From an uncultured Bacteroidales bacterium (GTDB lineage Bacteria; Bacteroidota; Bacteroidia; Bacteroidales; Muribaculaceae): a stretch of DNA of 64,000 nt. A program made the position numbers and the translations under genes. The stretch covers positions 17,816 through 81,815 of the forward strand of contig CASENC010000011.1 of the NCBI GenBank assembly GCA_949289215.1. The letters are read 5' to 3'. The notes under the pieces are model-generated. The model saw only the letters and a list, made by a program, of their open reading frames with translations. It was not told the DNA's origin and ran no database searches. Numbering within the stretch: position 1 is the stretch's first letter; each line of letters starts with the position of its first letter. This document shows, piece after piece, positions 62,362 to 64,000 of the stretch.

Positions 62362-63197
62362 ATCGCCAATGCAATTAGATTAAACGGAGCCTTGGCTGCG
62401 TCAGACGCAATACGCATGGCAGCCGAAGGCATCATCACCGGAACCACATAAGTCACATATTCGCGCAAGCGCGGTATTACGGTAGCACGCACCTGCCGGT
62501 CTCCGGTAATTTGTATTTCATCACTGTAAACATCGAAACCCATATTGTTCCATATCGCAAGGATATAAAAAATCACATCATCGGACGAGCGGCACACAAA
62601 TGTATTGGCCATCTGCAGCCTTCCTTGCCTGAATGTACACACATCTATCACATTGCCGCCGTCGCGTATATACACGGCCTCCTTGTTGATTGTCGAAATA
62701 TTGGTTTGCCCGCGGAAGTAAGAACACAGCACTTCAAGGTGCAGTCTCACAGGTACATTGCTAAATGTACGCATCAAGAACCTGTAAACGCCGCGCGGAA
62801 GCATAAAAGCCACATCGGTGCGGCAATTATACCCACGAGAAACCACAAAGTCACCATCGGCATCGGGAAAGGCCACATCAAATGCCCTGCGCGCCTCTTC
62901 GTCGGTACCATATCCCGGTGGAAGAAATATGAATTTGCGGGAATCTACACACACATTCACTCGCTTGAAGTCGCTAAGCAGCACCGGATTGTCGTAAATT
63001 GCATTCTCCAATGCTCGCAAGTATTCTTCAGGCGAAGAATATTTGGGAAGACCTATACGGCGGCACACAAGCGAATCGGCAACTTTGTCGTTGTGCAACA
63101 TAATGGATATGCTGCCTTCATCGATAAACAACGACAACGTCCACAAATGCGTTTTATCGATTTTTATATCACCGGTTGTATCAGACAGGCTGCTCAT
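62358..63197 (-). CDS. DUF3822 family protein
   Basis: 279 residues, soluble. An ASKHA-like, actin-fold family conserved before rsmD in Bacteroidota. Seen: HLWTLSLFIDEGSISIMLHN, FIFLPPGYGTDEEARRAFDVAFPD, and EVLCSYFRGQT. The pattern resembles a degenerate pilus-assembly ATPase partner (PilM-like), but the function is not established. The overlaps with rsmD and the upstream membrane gene (4 bp each) make one transcript. Confidence 0.8.
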   Translation of the reverse strand: MSSLSDTTGDIKIDKTHLWTLSLFIDEGSISIMLHNDKVADSLVCRRIGLPKYSSPEEYLRALENAIYDNPVLLSDFKRVNVCVDSRKFIFLPPGYGTDEEARRAFDVAFPDADGDFVVSRGYNCRTDVAFMLPRGVYRFLMRTFSNVPVRLHLEVLCSYFRGQTNISTINKEAVYIRDGGNVIDVCTFRQGRLQMANTFVCRSSDDVIFYILAIWNNMGFDVYSDEIQITGDRQVRATVIPRLREYVTYVVPVMMPSAAMRIASDAAKAPFNLIALAI

Positions 63198-63667
63198 TTT
63201 TCTTGTTTCCCTTCTGCTGGCTTTTTACGAGAAAAAAGCGACTCACGCGCGTGCAACTTGTTAAATTTAAATGGCATAACCGATAATATGGCCGAAATAA
63301 GCGACAATATCAGTGTGGCATAACCTATGTAAAAACCTGCACCAAGCGATTCGATTTTGAAAAACTCGGGTTGCTGTATCATTACAAGGTCTTTGGCATC
63401 GGCATAGAAACACAAGCCGAAACAAATGACAGCAGCCACACCAATGCCCCAAAAACGATTTTTCATGCAATTGAGGCTGATTGCAACAAATGCCACAATG
63501 AAAGGCAGTAACGAAAACAATTGTTTTGTAAGTTCCACGCCCGAAGTGATGGTGTGTGCCGTATAATCAAATCCCGTCTGCCCACCCATAAGCGACACGT
63601 CAAACAGTGGCAAAAATGTATAAACTATTATGTATATGATAAGCAATATGTTGGTTATCGGCTTCAT
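63194..63667 (-). CDS. Small four-helix membrane protein
   Basis: 157 residues, four membrane segments (about 6-24, 48-66, 72-90 and 112-134), then a basic cytoplasmic tail (KLHARESLFSRKKPAEGK). No recognised family. It heads the operon leading to DUF3822, rsmD and EamA, with 4-bp overlap to DUF3822. Function unknown. Upstream (63668-63837) is AT-rich without a gene that I can support. Confidence 0.6.
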   Translation of the reverse strand: MKPITNILLIIYIIVYTFLPLFDVSLMGGQTGFDYTAHTITSGVELTKQLFSLLPFIVAFVAISLNCMKNRFWGIGVAAVICFGLCFYADAKDLVMIQQPEFFKIESLGAGFYIGYATLILSLISAILSVMPFKFNKLHARESLFSRKKPAEGKQEK

Positions 63668-63837
63668 TATATGAATTATTTATTTGTGGAGCGAAATGTT
63701 TGTTTTATTTTGCGAATTTACAAATTCCACCTTGTTTCTAAAAACAAAACGGCTCACTTTGTATGTGGCATGAAAAATTTTTTAATCTCGGCTCCATATT
63801 ATTTGCACTATTTTACCAAATTTCAATATTTTTTATC

Positions 63838-64000
63838 GGGCAAACCTGTACTTTTGGGATCAGCGGATTTTCCCGGTTGGTGGAACGGGGATTTCAGGAA
63901 TATAGCTTTGCAAGCCTGAACATGAAGAAGCTTATGTCACCCACGCCCCTGAAGTGTGTGCGGAGAGCCTTGATTTTAGCGTTGAACGATTCTGCCGAGG
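63838..64000 (-). mobile_element. End of an ISAon1-like insertion sequence, cut by window edge
   Basis: Sequence from about 63838 (GGGCAAACCTGTACTTTTGG) onward resembles the terminal part of ISAon1-type elements of Bacteroidales, and includes the 3' end of a transposase. The exact boundary and the duplication cannot be fixed because the other end is outside the window. Confidence 0.6.
63894..64000 (-). CDS. Transposase C-terminus (ISAon1-like), partial
   Basis: The final 34 residues read AESFNAKIKALRTHFRGVGD and then ISFFMFRLAKLYS before TGA at 63894-63896. The ESFNAKIK...RGVxDIxFFxFRL ending is typical of ISAon1/ISL3-like transposases, including the Glu of the catalytic triad. The rest lies beyond base 64000. 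Confidence 0.75.
   Translation of the reverse strand, partial: SAESFNAKIKALRTHFRGVGDISFFMFRLAKLYS

Overview
The window looks like a piece of a Bacteroidota (Bacteroidales) chromosome, most likely Muribaculaceae or a close relative. Support comes from family content: a C10 protease with a type IX secretion tail, DUF2723, DUF4271, DUF4954 and DUF3822 proteins, an LptE/sigma-54-regulator operon and a Bacteroidales-type rnpA-yidD-tatD run. Recurrent promoters have the Bacteroides form TTTG-N(about 20)-TAnnTTTG. No rRNA and no CRISPR array was seen; there is one tRNA gene (Tyr). Species assignment is inference.

Layout. 1-8.3 kb (minus): an envelope operon (acyltransferase, sigma-54 activator, LptE, hypothetical), queG with a polysaccharide deacetylase, and a large DUF2723 membrane protein. 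8.5-13.9 kb (plus): acyltransferase-3, lemA with two TPM-domain genes, a PH-domain protein, a secreted protein and panB; panB is driven by a promoter carried on a tandem repeat. 14.0-17.1 kb (minus, AT-rich, probably acquired): a coupled three-gene DUF4417 cassette and a lone AAA ATPase. 17.4-27.4 kb: YfhO, a methyltransferase-like protein, lrgAB, polA (minus), a membrane LytTR regulator coupled to a MATE exporter, and a small lipoprotein. 27.4-32.1 kb (minus): asparaginase and a T9SS-exported C10 protease.

32,243-35,823 is a complete IS1595-like element with passenger genes, 25-bp inverted ends and a perfect 8-bp target duplication, inserted in the T-run of the terminator of a prolyl oligopeptidase gene. 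It contains a long self-complementary segment that may be a structured RNA. 35.9-39.0 kb (minus): prolyl oligopeptidase and an M28/glutaminyl-cyclase-like lipoprotein. 39.2-41.1 kb (plus): an isolated gene pair whose larger product is an SU10-type phage major capsid homologue with a membrane/lipoprotein-like N-terminus and no other phage genes nearby. This is the most striking observation.

41.1-64 kb is mostly housekeeping: DUF4954, an orphan HigA-like antitoxin, rnz, a Pmp3-type peptide, a glycosyltransferase, tatD-yidD-rnpA-hemD-DUF4271-LOG, an outer-membrane barrel, a decayed Rpn-type nuclease gene, pyrH-frr, a tyrosine recombinase beside tRNA-Tyr, ribH, a TPR protein, a PfkB-fold protein lacking the catalytic Asp motif with an SIS isomerase, miaA, an SLC13 transporter with a polyferredoxin, EamA, rsmD, DUF3822 and a small membrane protein. 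The right edge cuts into an ISAon1-like insertion sequence. Dispersed palindromes with GAGACG arms and promoter-bearing repeats punctuate the intergenic regions.
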